Shown here: in pieces, positions 8,264 through 16,865 of the stretch
How the letters are laid out: each line of letters begins with the position of its first letter
How positions within the stretch are numbered: the first letter of the stretch is position 1
The notes under the pieces: model-generated
Seen by the model: only the letters and a program-made list of their open reading frames with translations
What the model was told of the DNA's origin: nothing
Database searches by the model: none
Made by a program: the position numbers and the translations under genes
Assembly: GCF_039852015.1 (NCBI RefSeq)
Contig: NZ_CP156626.1
Span: forward strand, 1,956,249 to 2,020,248
From: Robbsia sp. KACC 23696
GTDB taxonomy: Bacteria; Pseudomonadota; Gammaproteobacteria; Burkholderiales; Burkholderiaceae
Direction: 5' to 3'
DNA length: 64,000 nt

Positions 8264-9649
8264 CTAATGCACCCATGCGAACGCAGCGAGCGCAAGCATG
8301 ACCGTTATCGCACCGCCGATCCGCGTTGCGATCTGAGCGAACGGCATCAGCGCCATCCGATTCGCAGCGGTCAAGATGGCGACATCGCCCGTCCCGCCCA
8401 AGCCGCTATGCGTGGCGTTGACGATCGCCGCTTCGATCGGATACATCCCGATCCATCGCGCAACGACGAAACCGGTGACGACCAAGGTCAGCACGGTGGA
8501 CACGGCAGTCAGAATATTGGTCCAATGAAACGCCGTGGCGATTTCGCCCCACGGCGTCATCGCCACACTGATGGCGAACATCAAGGGGTAGGTTACCGAG
8601 GTCGAGAAAAAGCGATACATGACGCGCGCGCCGCCGCGAACGCTCGGGGAAACCAGATGGAAAATCTGCGCCGCGACGACGAACAGCAACATCATCACCG
8701 GCGCCGGCCAGCCCAGCGTCTGCTGCAACAGCATGCCGGCCAGATACAGTGCGATCGCGGTGGCGCCGGCCGCTGCAAGTGCGGTGACATCGATGCCGGC
8801 GGACGCCTCCTCGAAGGGCGATTCCTCACGTGCCTCATCCTGCGCCGATGCGATCGTCAGGCGTCCGTTTCCCGTCCAGGCCCGCTTGTGCGTTCCGAGA
8901 TAGCTCAGCACGCCGGCGCAGCAGATGGCCACGATATTTCCGAGCATGACCGCGGACAAGGCCTGCGCAAAAATCGGCCCTTGTTCGACGCCCATGATGT
9001 GCGCATAACCGGCCGACAGCGGCAAGGCGCCTTCGCCGACGCCGCCGGCCATGATCGGAATGACCACCATGAACAGGGCGTGCCGGAGATCCAGGCCCAG
9101 CGCCACGCCCACTGCGGTACCGACGCAGGCGGCGGCAACGGAACCGACGGCGATCGGAATGAAAATACGCGCGAAGCCGCTGATCAGCGTACGACGGTCC
9201 ATACTCAATACACTGCCGACGATGATGGCTGCGATGAACAGGTAGAGAAAATTCGACGACTTCGTGAAGTCGGTGATCGCCTTCGTCAATGGCGCCGGCA
9301 TCCAGTGATAATAGACCAGCATCGACGGCAGGAAGGCGGCGAAAATCGAAGTCGCACCGATATGCCGAATCCACGGAATCCGCTTCGCGAGTTCGGCGCA
9401 GGTAAAGCCGCCTACGGCCACCAAGGCAATGCCGGTAGGGAGATCGGATGCCAGCTTGCCATGCAGCGTCATCGCGGCCAGGATGCCGATCAATAGCAGA
9501 TAGATCGGCAGCGGTAGCGAGCCGATGCGTATATCGAACAGGCGCCACCACCGATGGCGCCAGCGTGTCGCCTCAGCGGGGCGGCCCGCGGATGTTGCGT
9601 GCAGGCGCGCGGCTTCCGTACCAGCATGATCTGTTGCAAGGGGTTTCAT
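8264..9649 (-). CDS. 2-hydroxycarboxylate transporter (2HCT) family symporter
   Basis: A 461-residue inner-membrane carrier with about 11 hydrophobic segments. It carries the two family re-entrant-loop motifs: GGVGEGALPLS in the first half and GLGGTGDVAILTAANRM near the C-terminus, which in CitS, MleP and CimH form the substrate site for molecules bearing a 2-hydroxycarboxylate group (citrate, malate, lactate). The ATG at 9649 has GGAGA 7 bp upstream; a longer frame to 9718 is not supported. It is the last gene of a leftward series with AtoE-like transporter, amidohydrolase, CoA-transferase and CitE-like lyase, which suggests it brings in the 2-hydroxy (di)carboxylate that those enzymes degrade. 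Confidence 0.88.
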   Translation of the reverse strand: MKPLATDHAGTEAARLHATSAGRPAEATRWRHRWWRLFDIRIGSLPLPIYLLLIGILAAMTLHGKLASDLPTGIALVAVGGFTCAELAKRIPWIRHIGATSIFAAFLPSMLVYYHWMPAPLTKAITDFTKSSNFLYLFIAAIIVGSVLSMDRRTLISGFARIFIPIAVGSVAAACVGTAVGVALGLDLRHALFMVVIPIMAGGVGEGALPLSAGYAHIMGVEQGPIFAQALSAVMLGNIVAICCAGVLSYLGTHKRAWTGNGRLTIASAQDEAREESPFEEASAGIDVTALAAAGATAIALYLAGMLLQQTLGWPAPVMMLLFVVAAQIFHLVSPSVRGGARVMYRFFSTSVTYPLMFAISVAMTPWGEIATAFHWTNILTAVSTVLTLVVTGFVVARWIGMYPIEAAIVNATHSGLGGTGDVAILTAANRMALMPFAQIATRIGGAITVMLALAAFAWVH

Positions 9650-9671
9650 CGCACCGTCTCCGTTTGTCGTT

Positions 9672-11036
9672 CTAGACCAGCACAAACAACGCGACGCCGT
9701 AAATGACGGCGCTGACAAGAAACGTCATCATCGTGAAACCGAGCACGCGTTGGACACCCACGCCGGCCATGGCGACGACGGGCGCGGCCCAAAAGGGCTG
9801 CAACATATTCGAGACTTGCTCGCCCATCGCAACCGCCATCGTCGTGGCGGGGACGGACGCATGCAGCGATACCGCCGCCGGCACCACGAAGGGGCCTTGT
9901 ACCGCCCAATGGCCGCCACCGCTCGGAATGAAGAACGTCACGATCAACGAACAGATATAGCTCCAGAACGGCAGCGTGTGCGCGTTCGAGATCGCGATGA
10001 AGAAATGCGAGACGACATCCGGCAAGCCGGTCGCGTCCATCATGCCCATGATGCCGCCGTAAAGCGGATACTGGAGCAACATCGAACCGCTCTGCTTTGT
10101 GGCGTTCTTGACCGCTTCACCATAGGCCAGCGGCGAACCGTGCAGGATCACGCCGGCAATGAACATCGTAAATATCACGGCGTTGACGCCGGAGACATTC
10201 AAGTGCTGAAACTGCGCCATCACAAAAACGCCGATGCCGCCTACGCCGATGAACGCACTGCCGATCCATGAGTGTTCGATCCAATGGGCAAAGCTGAGCT
10301 TGCCGACCGGGCGCTGACAAGGGGGCGGCTCCGGGTGTTTCTGCGTGTCCAGTACGACGGCGTTCTCGTCCGACGGTTTGAGCCAGGCAAGCACGAAAGG
10401 CATCACTGCCAGCGTAAGCAGCGTCGGAACGAGATTGAATACCGTGAACACGGTGCTCCCGAGTGGCAGCACCTGGCCGGTCAACTTCTGTACGACGTTC
10501 ATCGGACTGCCCGCGGTGGCTTGGGCAAGAGCGATCGAACTCGACATACCGCTTGCCCAGACTACCCATCCTGAAAAACCGGCGGCAACGATCCAGGCGA
10601 AATCGACGCGCATGCGCTTCGCCACTTCACGCGCCAACAACGCACTGATCACCAGGCCGAAACCCCAGTTGAAGAAGGAGGCGACAGCCACGAGGACAAA
10701 GGTCAATGCGGCGGCTTGAATCGGCGTGCGGGCGATCGATACGATCGCCTTGAACACGCGCTGCACCGGTGGTGCATGCGCGAACGCATGGCCGGTCACA
10801 AGGATCAAGGTGATCTGGATCGCGAACGTCAGGATATCGAAAAACCCCTTGTACCAACCGCCGAAAAGACGCGGCAAGGTGGCATGCGGCGCGATCGCCA
10901 GCGACAGCACGGCGACGATCGCGGTGATCAGGATCGCCAGCACAAAGGGATCGGGCATCCAACGCTCGAAGAATCCGATGATCGCTTCGGTGAAACGTGT
11001 CTTAGGATCGGACGGGGCAACGGCCGCTTGCTTCAT
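9672..11036 (-). CDS. Short-chain fatty acid transporter, AtoE family
   Basis: A 454-residue integral membrane protein. Recognisable family stretches are FFERWMPDPFVLAILITAIVA near the N-terminus, WGFGLVISALLAREVAKR, and SLIVTFFIPSGGGHWAVQGPFVVPAA toward the C-terminus, the last being the signature of AtoE-type short-chain fatty acid carriers (TIGR00366). The ATG at 11036 follows CAGGAGAC; the frame continues upstream but that part overlaps non-coding DNA. It is separated by 22 bp from the 2HCT gene, so two carboxylate transporters sit side by side in one operon. The likely substrates are short monocarboxylates such as acetoacetate or butyrate; the real one is not known. Confidence 0.88.
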   Translation of the reverse strand: MKQAAVAPSDPKTRFTEAIIGFFERWMPDPFVLAILITAIVAVLSLAIAPHATLPRLFGGWYKGFFDILTFAIQITLILVTGHAFAHAPPVQRVFKAIVSIARTPIQAAALTFVLVAVASFFNWGFGLVISALLAREVAKRMRVDFAWIVAAGFSGWVVWASGMSSSIALAQATAGSPMNVVQKLTGQVLPLGSTVFTVFNLVPTLLTLAVMPFVLAWLKPSDENAVVLDTQKHPEPPPCQRPVGKLSFAHWIEHSWIGSAFIGVGGIGVFVMAQFQHLNVSGVNAVIFTMFIAGVILHGSPLAYGEAVKNATKQSGSMLLQYPLYGGIMGMMDATGLPDVVSHFFIAISNAHTLPFWSYICSLIVTFFIPSGGGHWAVQGPFVVPAAVSLHASVPATTMAVAMGEQVSNMLQPFWAAPVVAMAGVGVQRVLGFTMMTFLVSAVIYGVALFVLV

Positions 11037-11131
11037 TTTTTTGTCTCCTGAGATGCGAGTGAGGGCGGCGCGTTCTACGCGCGCTCGTCCGTTTATGCCG
11101 CTTTTTTTTCTGTGTGGAATGCCGGATTTGT

Positions 11132-12001
11132 TCAGAAAGGGAAGTCGTACAGAACGCCGGGATTCCGTACCAGAATGCGTTCGCGAAGCGCCGTGTCGTC
11201 CGCCCATGTATCGAGGAGGGCGCGCAATCGGCCATCGTCCGGCTTCTGTGTTTCGGTCGTGTGCGGCCAGTCGCTGCCCCACACGACGCGTTCGGGAAGC
11301 GTGCCGATCCAGGCCTTTGCAACCGCACATCGATCGGCGTAAGAATCGGCCGCGCCCGTCAGCGAATCGAGATACGGCCCCGAAAGCTTGACCCAGACGC
11401 GGCCGGTTTCAGCCAGATCGCGGACGATGTCGAATGCCGGATGCTTAATGCCCGCAGGCTGCGGCAATCGCGCCATATGATCGAATACGATCGTGCACGG
11501 CAGGCGCTTCAACATCACGCGATGCGCGACGATCTGATCGGCTCGCCAATGCAACTGCACATGCCAGCCCAGATCGGCCATCCGATGCGACAGCGGTTCC
11601 ACCATATCGAAGGACACTGCCGCGTTTGCCGGCGTGTACAAGGTGAAGCGGATACCGCGAATGCCGCCTGCATGAAGTGCCGCGAGTGCCGCATTGCTGA
11701 TATCGGGATGCACCACGGCAACGCCGCGCGCCCGATCGACGCCCAGTTGTTGGATGGCGTCCAACGTGACGCGGTTATCGGTGCCGTAGTCGCGCGGTGT
11801 CACCACCACCGTGCGCTGCGTGCCTAGATCACGCTGGACCCGCCGGTAGTCCGATACGGACGCCGCGCTGCCGTGCGCGGCCATCGCGATACCGTCCGGT
11901 AGAAAGCGGGAATCATAGATATGCATATGCGCATCGCACGCCCTGTTGAGCATGGCGGCAGGCCGCGTCGGCGCATCGTTTTCAGTCCGGTGCGGGTCCA
12001 C
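11132..12001 (-). CDS. TIM-barrel amidohydrolase, 2-pyrone-4,6-dicarboxylate hydrolase (LigI)-like
   Basis: A metal-dependent hydrolase of about 289 residues (PF04909). The N-terminal DAHMHIYD supplies the HxH metal site and the C-terminal WGSDWPH carries the catalytic aspartate; RGIRFTLYTP and VFDHMARLP are typical of the LigI-like lactonase subgroup. The GTG at 12001 is chosen since GGGAG lies just upstream; an ATG at 12028 has no ribosome site. In its operon it stands beside a CoA-transferase and a CitE-like lyase, so it may open a lactone form of the substrate or trim a side product. The exact reaction is not readable from the sequence. Confidence 0.85.
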   Translation of the reverse strand: MDPHRTENDAPTRPAAMLNRACDAHMHIYDSRFLPDGIAMAAHGSAASVSDYRRVQRDLGTQRTVVVTPRDYGTDNRVTLDAIQQLGVDRARGVAVVHPDISNAALAALHAGGIRGIRFTLYTPANAAVSFDMVEPLSHRMADLGWHVQLHWRADQIVAHRVMLKRLPCTIVFDHMARLPQPAGIKHPAFDIVRDLAETGRVWVKLSGPYLDSLTGAADSYADRCAVAKAWIGTLPERVVWGSDWPHTTETQKPDDGRLRALLDTWADDTALRERILVRNPGVLYDFPF

Positions 12002-12067
12002 CGTCGTCTCCCTTTTTAGGTCGCGCATCTTGGGCGCTGTTATCGTATTTCCATCGCAACGGCGCGA

Positions 12068-13273
12068 CTACAAGACCGCCCGCGTTTCGCGCAAGGCGGC
12101 AATGTCGTCTTCGCTCCAGCCGGCTTCTCGCAATACCGCCGTCGAGTGCTGACCGAAAGCCGGTGCGGCGAGCGGTTGCCCGGAGGGCATATCGCCGAAG
12201 CGGATCGGCTGCCGGAAGCCGCGATACCGCCCCACGCCGGGATAATCGTAGGTGGTGACCATTTCCTCGGCCAGCACTTGCGCATCGTCGAACATGTCTT
12301 CGACACTGCGGGCAGCGGCGCAGGGCACGGCCTCACCGAAGCAGTGTTCCCATTCGAGCGCACTGCGTGCGGACAGCGCCTCATGCAGCAGCGGAACGAT
12401 TTCGTCGCGGTGCTGCGCGCGTTTTCGCACGCTGTCGTATCGCGCATCGTTCGCAAGCACATCGAGGCCGGTCTTTTCGCACAGCGCCTGCCAGAAGTGG
12501 GGCGTATTGGCCGAAATATAGAGATAGCCATCGCGCGTCGGATGAATGCCGGTGATGCCGCCGGAGCGCATGTCGCGACCGACATCCTTGCCCTCGCTCT
12601 CGGCCCAGATCATCCGCGCCGACTGCATTGTCAGCGCACTGCGCAGCAGGGAAACGCCGACGTATTGACCCACGCCGTTGCGTTCACGCGCGAACAACGC
12701 CGACGACACGCCGGCCGCGACCAATGACGCGGCGTAGTAGTCGACGACGGAGCCGTACAAGACTTCCGGCGGACCGTCTTGCTTGCCTTGCAAGGTGCAC
12801 ATGCCGGTCATCGTTTGCAAGACCTGATCGTAACCGGCCTTGTCTTTATTCGGCCCGGTTTCCCCATAGCCGGTCACCGCGCAGTAGACGAGCCGAGGGT
12901 TGATCGCACGTAACTGTTCATAGGCGATACCCAATCGAGCGGGGACGCTGGGCCGGAAATTGTGCACCAGCACGTCGGCTGTCTTGACCAGCGCCATCAA
13001 CACCTGCAAGGCGGCTGCTTGTTTGAGATCGAGAACCAGACCGCGTTTGCCGCGATTGACGCCGAGAAAGGCACGGCTTTCCGCTTCCAACGTCGACGGA
13101 TATTTGCGCAGATTATCGCCGGTAGGCGGTTCGATCTTGATGACCTCGGCACCCTGGTCGGCGAGTAGCGTGCAACCATAAGGCCCGGCGATATAGGCGC
13201 TCAGATCCAGCACGCGCACGCCGGAAAGCGGCCCGGCGGTGTCTCGGTTGTCGACCTGCGGCGTGGTATCCAT
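12068..13273 (-). CDS. CaiB/BaiF family class III CoA-transferase
   Basis: A 401-residue class III CoA-transferase. It opens with LSGVRVLDLSAYIAGPYG and contains the catalytic-region pattern (GRDMRSGGITGIHPTRDGYLYIS) plus DVLVHNFRPSVPARLG, all hallmarks of the family. Such enzymes move CoA from succinyl-CoA or another acyl-CoA onto a carboxylate (carnitine, formate, malate, citramalate, itaconate). The start at 13273 follows GAGGGAAC; the longer frame to 13321 is rejected. The adjacent CitE-like lyase would cleave the CoA ester it makes. That gene pair resembles the citramalate and itaconate degradation pairs (CoA-transferase and citramalyl-CoA lyase). Confidence 0.9.
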   Translation of the reverse strand: MDTTPQVDNRDTAGPLSGVRVLDLSAYIAGPYGCTLLADQGAEVIKIEPPTGDNLRKYPSTLEAESRAFLGVNRGKRGLVLDLKQAAALQVLMALVKTADVLVHNFRPSVPARLGIAYEQLRAINPRLVYCAVTGYGETGPNKDKAGYDQVLQTMTGMCTLQGKQDGPPEVLYGSVVDYYAASLVAAGVSSALFARERNGVGQYVGVSLLRSALTMQSARMIWAESEGKDVGRDMRSGGITGIHPTRDGYLYISANTPHFWQALCEKTGLDVLANDARYDSVRKRAQHRDEIVPLLHEALSARSALEWEHCFGEAVPCAAARSVEDMFDDAQVLAEEMVTTYDYPGVGRYRGFRQPIRFGDMPSGQPLAAPAFGQHSTAVLREAGWSEDDIAALRETRAVL

Positions 13274-13351
13274 CTGTTGTTCCCTCAAAATCTTGATAAA
13301 AAACGTCGGTGCTGCAGGCATCGCGTCGCGCGATCCTGAAAAACTGCCGTG

Positions 13352-14224
13352 CTACTTTGCATCGATCAGCCCAAGCCTTTCGGCTTCTCGAACGAGTGCC
13401 AGAGCCCGATTGAAGAAGGGCGGGTCGATCATCCTGCCATCCACCACATAAGCGCCCACGCCGTTTTTTTCTGCGGTATGCGCCGCCTCGACCACGCGTA
13501 CCGCATGCGCGATGTCGTCGTCGGACGGTCGGAACACATCGTTCGCGATGGCAATCTGACTGGGGTGGATGCAGGTCTTGCCGAGAAAGCCCAGACCGTG
13601 AGCGAGTTGTGCTTCTTCCCGATAGCCGTCCGTGTCCTTGATATTGGCGAAGGCACCGTCGTAGGCATAAATGCCGGCTTCGCCCGCAGCGAGACGCACG
13701 GCAAACATCGCCTGCTGGATCGCCACCGTCACGCCGCGTCGGATACCGAGCGGCTCGAACAAATCGCCAAGCCCGAGTTGTAAGCCCTTGACCCGCGGAT
13801 GCGCGGCGGCCAAATGGGCAGCAAGGCGCAACGATCGCGGCGTCTCGATATTCAGCAGAAGTCCAATCGGAGAGGGCACATCGTGGCGTGCTTCAGCGTC
13901 TTCCAGCGCACCGATGACGCGCAATACATCGTCGACGGATTCTGCCTTGGGAAGATTGATCAGATCCAATCCGGGACGTACGACGGCCGCGATATCGGCT
14001 GCGAAATGCACGGTATCCAATGCATTGACGCGCACGATCCATGTCTGCGTTTTCGTCGCAACGGAATCGGGGGAGAGCAGTGCGCGTAAGTTGTCGCGCG
14101 CCTCCGGCTTGCGTTCGGGGCTTACCGCATCTTCGAGATCGAAGGACAGCGCGTCGGCCGCGCCGGCGCGTGCTTTCGCGAACAACTCCGGTCGCGAAGC
14201 AGGAACGAACAGCTTGCTTCTCAT
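13352..14224 (-). CDS. HpcH/HpaI (CitE-like) CoA-ester lyase
   Basis: A 290-residue TIM-barrel lyase of the CitE/malyl-CoA/citramalyl-CoA lyase group. The N-terminus RSKLFVPASRPELFAKA and the following ALSFDLEDAVSPERK with the magnesium-binding acidic residues are diagnostic, as is RVNALDT. These enzymes cleave a 2-hydroxyacyl-CoA to acetyl-CoA and a 2-oxoacid (glyoxylate from malyl-CoA, pyruvate from citramalyl-CoA). It is the first gene of the leftward operon; the CoA-transferase begins 78 bp downstream. The start is close to GGAG. It faces a divergent LysR gene 103 bp away, which probably controls the whole operon. Confidence 0.9.
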   Translation of the reverse strand: MRSKLFVPASRPELFAKARAGAADALSFDLEDAVSPERKPEARDNLRALLSPDSVATKTQTWIVRVNALDTVHFAADIAAVVRPGLDLINLPKAESVDDVLRVIGALEDAEARHDVPSPIGLLLNIETPRSLRLAAHLAAAHPRVKGLQLGLGDLFEPLGIRRGVTVAIQQAMFAVRLAAGEAGIYAYDGAFANIKDTDGYREEAQLAHGLGFLGKTCIHPSQIAIANDVFRPSDDDIAHAVRVVEAAHTAEKNGVGAYVVDGRMIDPPFFNRALALVREAERLGLIDAK

Positions 14225-14272
14225 GTCTCCGCATCCATTCTTGTTTTTAATGAGAGACAGTCTAGATGTTGC

Positions 14273-14315
14273 GCTTAATAAGATAAACTATTCACCTCTA
14301 CCTTTTACATTAAGC
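14273..14315. promoter_or_regulatory. Inverted repeat GCTTAAT...ATTAAGC, candidate LysR site
   Basis: Perfect 7-bp arms at 14273-14279 and 14309-14315 with a 29-bp spacer, in the AT-rich gap between the lyase gene (start 14224, leftward) and the LysR gene (start 14328, rightward). The right arm is 13 bp from the LysR start codon, a position suited to autoregulation. Assignment to this LysR is by position only. Confidence 0.4.
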
Positions 14316-14327
14316 AAAACTATCTTC

Positions 14328-15200
14328 ATGGACGTATCGTTTCTAGCCAATCTGTTGCTGGTCGTCGATTGCGGATCGATGGCGGAGGCGGCCAGACGGA
14401 TCGGCGTGACGCCCGCCGCGGTTGCGCAGCAAGTCCAGGCCTTGGAGCGGGAAATGGGCGTGGACTTGCTGGTGCGTTCAGGTCGCACGGTGATGCCGAC
14501 GGAAGCCGGGTATCGCGTCATTGCGCGTGCGCGCGACTTGGTGCGCGACTTCGCTGCACTAAAAGCATTCGCGCAGGAGGGCGAGCCGGTAGGAGAGCTG
14601 CGAATCGGCACGATCATGACGGCGCTCCTGAGCCTGATGCCGGACGTGCTTGCCGGCTTCTCCGGCGCATTCCCGAAGGCGAAGGTGTTGATTCGCGCCG
14701 GTACGTCGATGGAACTCTATGAGGATCTACAGCGCGGGGATTTGGATGTCGCCGTCTGCCTGCACCCCGATTTCGCTCTACCGAAGGCGTATGACTGGCA
14801 TTTGCTGCGCGAGGAAGCGATCGTCGTCATGGCGCCCGGCGCCCTGGCGGATCAGGACCCACACGATCTATTGCGCCGCGAGCCCTTCATCCGATACGAC
14901 CGGTCGCTTGGCGGCGGCAAGCAAGCAGACGACTATCTCCGCAGCGTGAAGATCGTGCCGCAGGAATTGTTCGAACTGAATTCCCTGGTCGCCATCATGA
15001 TGATGGTGGAGCGGGGCTTGGGGGTCTCGTTGGTACCCGACATCGTCTCGCCGGTGACACGCTCTTTGAACGTCGCGAAACTGCCGCTACCGATTGCTAC
15101 GCCACCGCGCCGCTTCGGCGTGTTGTGGCATCGAACCTCGCCGCGTGGACGCCTCATCCGCGGCTTTCTGGAATGTGCCGATAAGGTGGTGCAGACGTAA
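14328..15200 (+). CDS. LysR family transcriptional regulator
   Basis: A 290-residue LysR regulator. The helix-turn-helix is near residues 1-60 (GSMAEAARRIGVTPAAVAQQVQALEREMGVDLLVRSGR with TEAGYRV following), then a co-inducer domain with a segment of several methionines (SLVAIMMMVERGLGVSLVPD). The frame extends far upstream antisense to the lyase gene, but homology begins at the ATG at 14328. It is divergent from the CitE-like lyase and CoA-transferase operon and most likely regulates it in response to the substrate or an intermediate. A strong hairpin follows the stop. Confidence 0.93.
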   Translation: MDVSFLANLLLVVDCGSMAEAARRIGVTPAAVAQQVQALEREMGVDLLVRSGRTVMPTEAGYRVIARARDLVRDFAALKAFAQEGEPVGELRIGTIMTALLSLMPDVLAGFSGAFPKAKVLIRAGTSMELYEDLQRGDLDVAVCLHPDFALPKAYDWHLLREEAIVVMAPGALADQDPHDLLRREPFIRYDRSLGGGKQADDYLRSVKIVPQELFELNSLVAIMMMVERGLGVSLVPDIVSPVTRSLNVAKLPLPIATPPRRFGVLWHRTSPRGRLIRGFLECADKVVQT

Positions 15201-15207
15201 AAGCGCA

Positions 15208-15236
15208 GCGGCCGAAACACACGCTGTTTCGGCCGC
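15208..15236 (+). terminator. Strong hairpin after the LysR gene, probable terminator
   Basis: Perfect 12-bp arms GCGGCCGAAACA and TGTTTCGGCCGC around a 5-nt loop, 8 bp after the LysR stop codon. The 3' side reads ATTCATTCTC rather than a clean T-run, so intrinsic termination may be partial; it would also serve the convergent lipoprotein gene. Confidence 0.65.
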
Positions 15237-15268
15237 ATTCATTCTCTATCTTGCAATAAAACAGATCT

Positions 15269-15586
15269 TTATTTCTTCGGGTGGCATTCGCCGTTCGAAT
15301 AGGCCGCTTTATCCAAGGGCGTAAGGCCCGGGATCACGAACGCAGTGCAGGTGAAGCGCCGGCCGCGAGCGGTAGTCGCGTCGTACGAGATCTGTCTGCC
15401 ACCCAAGCTGTTCTTCTGTTCGTAAATGACATTCGTCACGGTGATTTCATCCGACGATGCCAGCCCGAGCGTCTTCGCGGTCGTCGTCTGCATTTCCGTC
15501 ATATTCAATTGTGCGCTGCCGCAAGCGGATAGGGCAGCCACTGCCACGAGCAAGCCGACGCGCTGCACTGTTACGGATAACCCCAT
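15269..15586 (-). CDS. Small predicted lipoprotein, unknown function
   Basis: A 105-residue protein with a lipoprotein signal peptide: a hydrophobic core followed by the lipobox LSAC at residues 19-22. The mature part has EMQTTTAKTLGL, an ITVTNV strand and a two-cysteine tail (FTCTAF, GECHPKK) that may form a disulfide. It probably sits in the outer or inner membrane facing the periplasm. I do not recognise the family. It is convergent with the LysR gene and 135 bp from the AraC gene, which runs the same way. Confidence 0.75.
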   Translation of the reverse strand: MGLSVTVQRVGLLVAVAALSACGSAQLNMTEMQTTTAKTLGLASSDEITVTNVIYEQKNSLGGRQISYDATTARGRRFTCTAFVIPGLTPLDKAAYSNGECHPKK

Positions 15587-15721
15587 TTCTCAACCCTGAA
15601 AGGAATATTAAGATCTGTAATGTACCATTACATCGGCGAAAGGAACAAATACTTTTTGAGATAGCCAGCTTCGGTACGAGTCAGTATTCCCGTAGTGCAT
15701 TACCATTGCGCGTGGCGCGAT

Positions 15722-16756
15722 TCATCCGAAATCGCGAATTTCTTTCGGGCCTTTTCCGGTCCATCGCTTGAGCGCACGGCGGAAGTTGGCCGTGTCGGTA
15801 AAGCCGACAAGCATCGCGACGTCGTCGGTGCTGAGCTTCGTCGTTTTAAGATATTCCGTGGCGAGCGAGCAGCGCACATCGTCCACGAGCGTCACGAAAG
15901 ACGTGCCTTCCGCTTCCAGGCGCCGCCGTAACGTCCTGCTCGTCATTTTCAAGGCGTCCGCCACCGTTTCCATACTGGGAAACGCGCCAGGCTTGCGCAT
16001 CAGGACTTGATACACTTCGCCGGACACGCCCGTCGAGGTCTTGGCTTCGCCGATCAGGCGATCGCACGTCTCTTGCAACATCGCGGCGGAATGGCGGTGC
16101 GCCAGATGCGGCTGCATGTCCAATATCGCGCTGTCGTAAATCAATTGGCAGTGCTCGGCACCGAACTCGCACGGGCAGCCGAGATATTCCGTATAGAGCG
16201 GCGCATGAGGCGGCTCGGGGTAAGAGAAGCGCGCCAGCAGCGGCGGACAACGTCGGCCCGCGACATCCTCCAAATGCGTCACGTGTTGCGTGTACTGCTG
16301 CTCAAGCAGAAACTGCTGCACCTCATGCGGGAGATTCGTCGAAAAGGCCTCGGGAAAGGTCCATTCCGACGTCTCCGGATATTCGTGCCATTCGATGGTC
16401 GTCGTCGGGGTCGCGAGTGGATGGTATTTCACGCCGAGACGGAAATAGTCTCTCAAAGAAAGACAGGACATCAGGGCATACCCGTACATGCCATACGCAG
16501 CGAGATGGAGTCTTGCTCCCGTCCGGAATGGCGTGCCGGGATCCGACGACAGGCTGATCGCATTTCGACATACCAGCGCATATTGACGAACCGACGTCAT
16601 CACCGATGCATCGTAGATCTCGTCCGGTGTGACCCCTGTGCCTTTGAGGCTGTCCGCCGGATCGATACCTTGCGCCGCGAGGACTTCCACCAAGGCCGCA
16701 ATCTTGTAGGGCGCGTAGATACGTTCGTTCGATACCGGAAATCGCGTAGACACCAC
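15722..16756 (-). CDS. AraC family transcriptional regulator (Arabinose_bd-type N-domain)
   Basis: A 344-residue regulator. The N-terminal 200 residues match the OruR/ArgR-like ligand domain (KIAALVEVLAAQGIDPADSLKGTGV near the start, the conserved GLSMHL-like stretch replaced here by ARLHLAAYGMYGYALMSC). The C-terminal AraC double helix-turn-helix is clear (SMETVADALKMTSRTLRRRLEAEGTSF, then DVAMLVGFTDTANFRRALKRWTGKGPKEIR). It is divergent from the BKACE gene, 109 bp apart, so it is the likely activator of the BKACE, MFS and SDR genes. The start may be either of two adjacent GTG codons. Confidence 0.92.
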   Translation of the reverse strand: MVSTRFPVSNERIYAPYKIAALVEVLAAQGIDPADSLKGTGVTPDEIYDASVMTSVRQYALVCRNAISLSSDPGTPFRTGARLHLAAYGMYGYALMSCLSLRDYFRLGVKYHPLATPTTTIEWHEYPETSEWTFPEAFSTNLPHEVQQFLLEQQYTQHVTHLEDVAGRRCPPLLARFSYPEPPHAPLYTEYLGCPCEFGAEHCQLIYDSAILDMQPHLAHRHSAAMLQETCDRLIGEAKTSTGVSGEVYQVLMRKPGAFPSMETVADALKMTSRTLRRRLEAEGTSFVTLVDDVRCSLATEYLKTTKLSTDDVAMLVGFTDTANFRRALKRWTGKGPKEIRDFG

Positions 16757-16865
16757 AGCCCCTGATCGATGTCCTGAAGGGACATCAGATTGTCCGAAAA
16801 TGACCTTTCACGTCGGATCGTATCTCACTACGATGAGCGAGACAAGAATACGGGAGACAATCCGA

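Noticed and set aside
8012-9496. Long rightward open frame opposite the 2HCT transporter gene
   Set aside because: Its composition (runs of Arg, His, Gln, Asp) is that of an antisense shadow in GC-rich DNA, and the minus-strand protein has clear family motifs.
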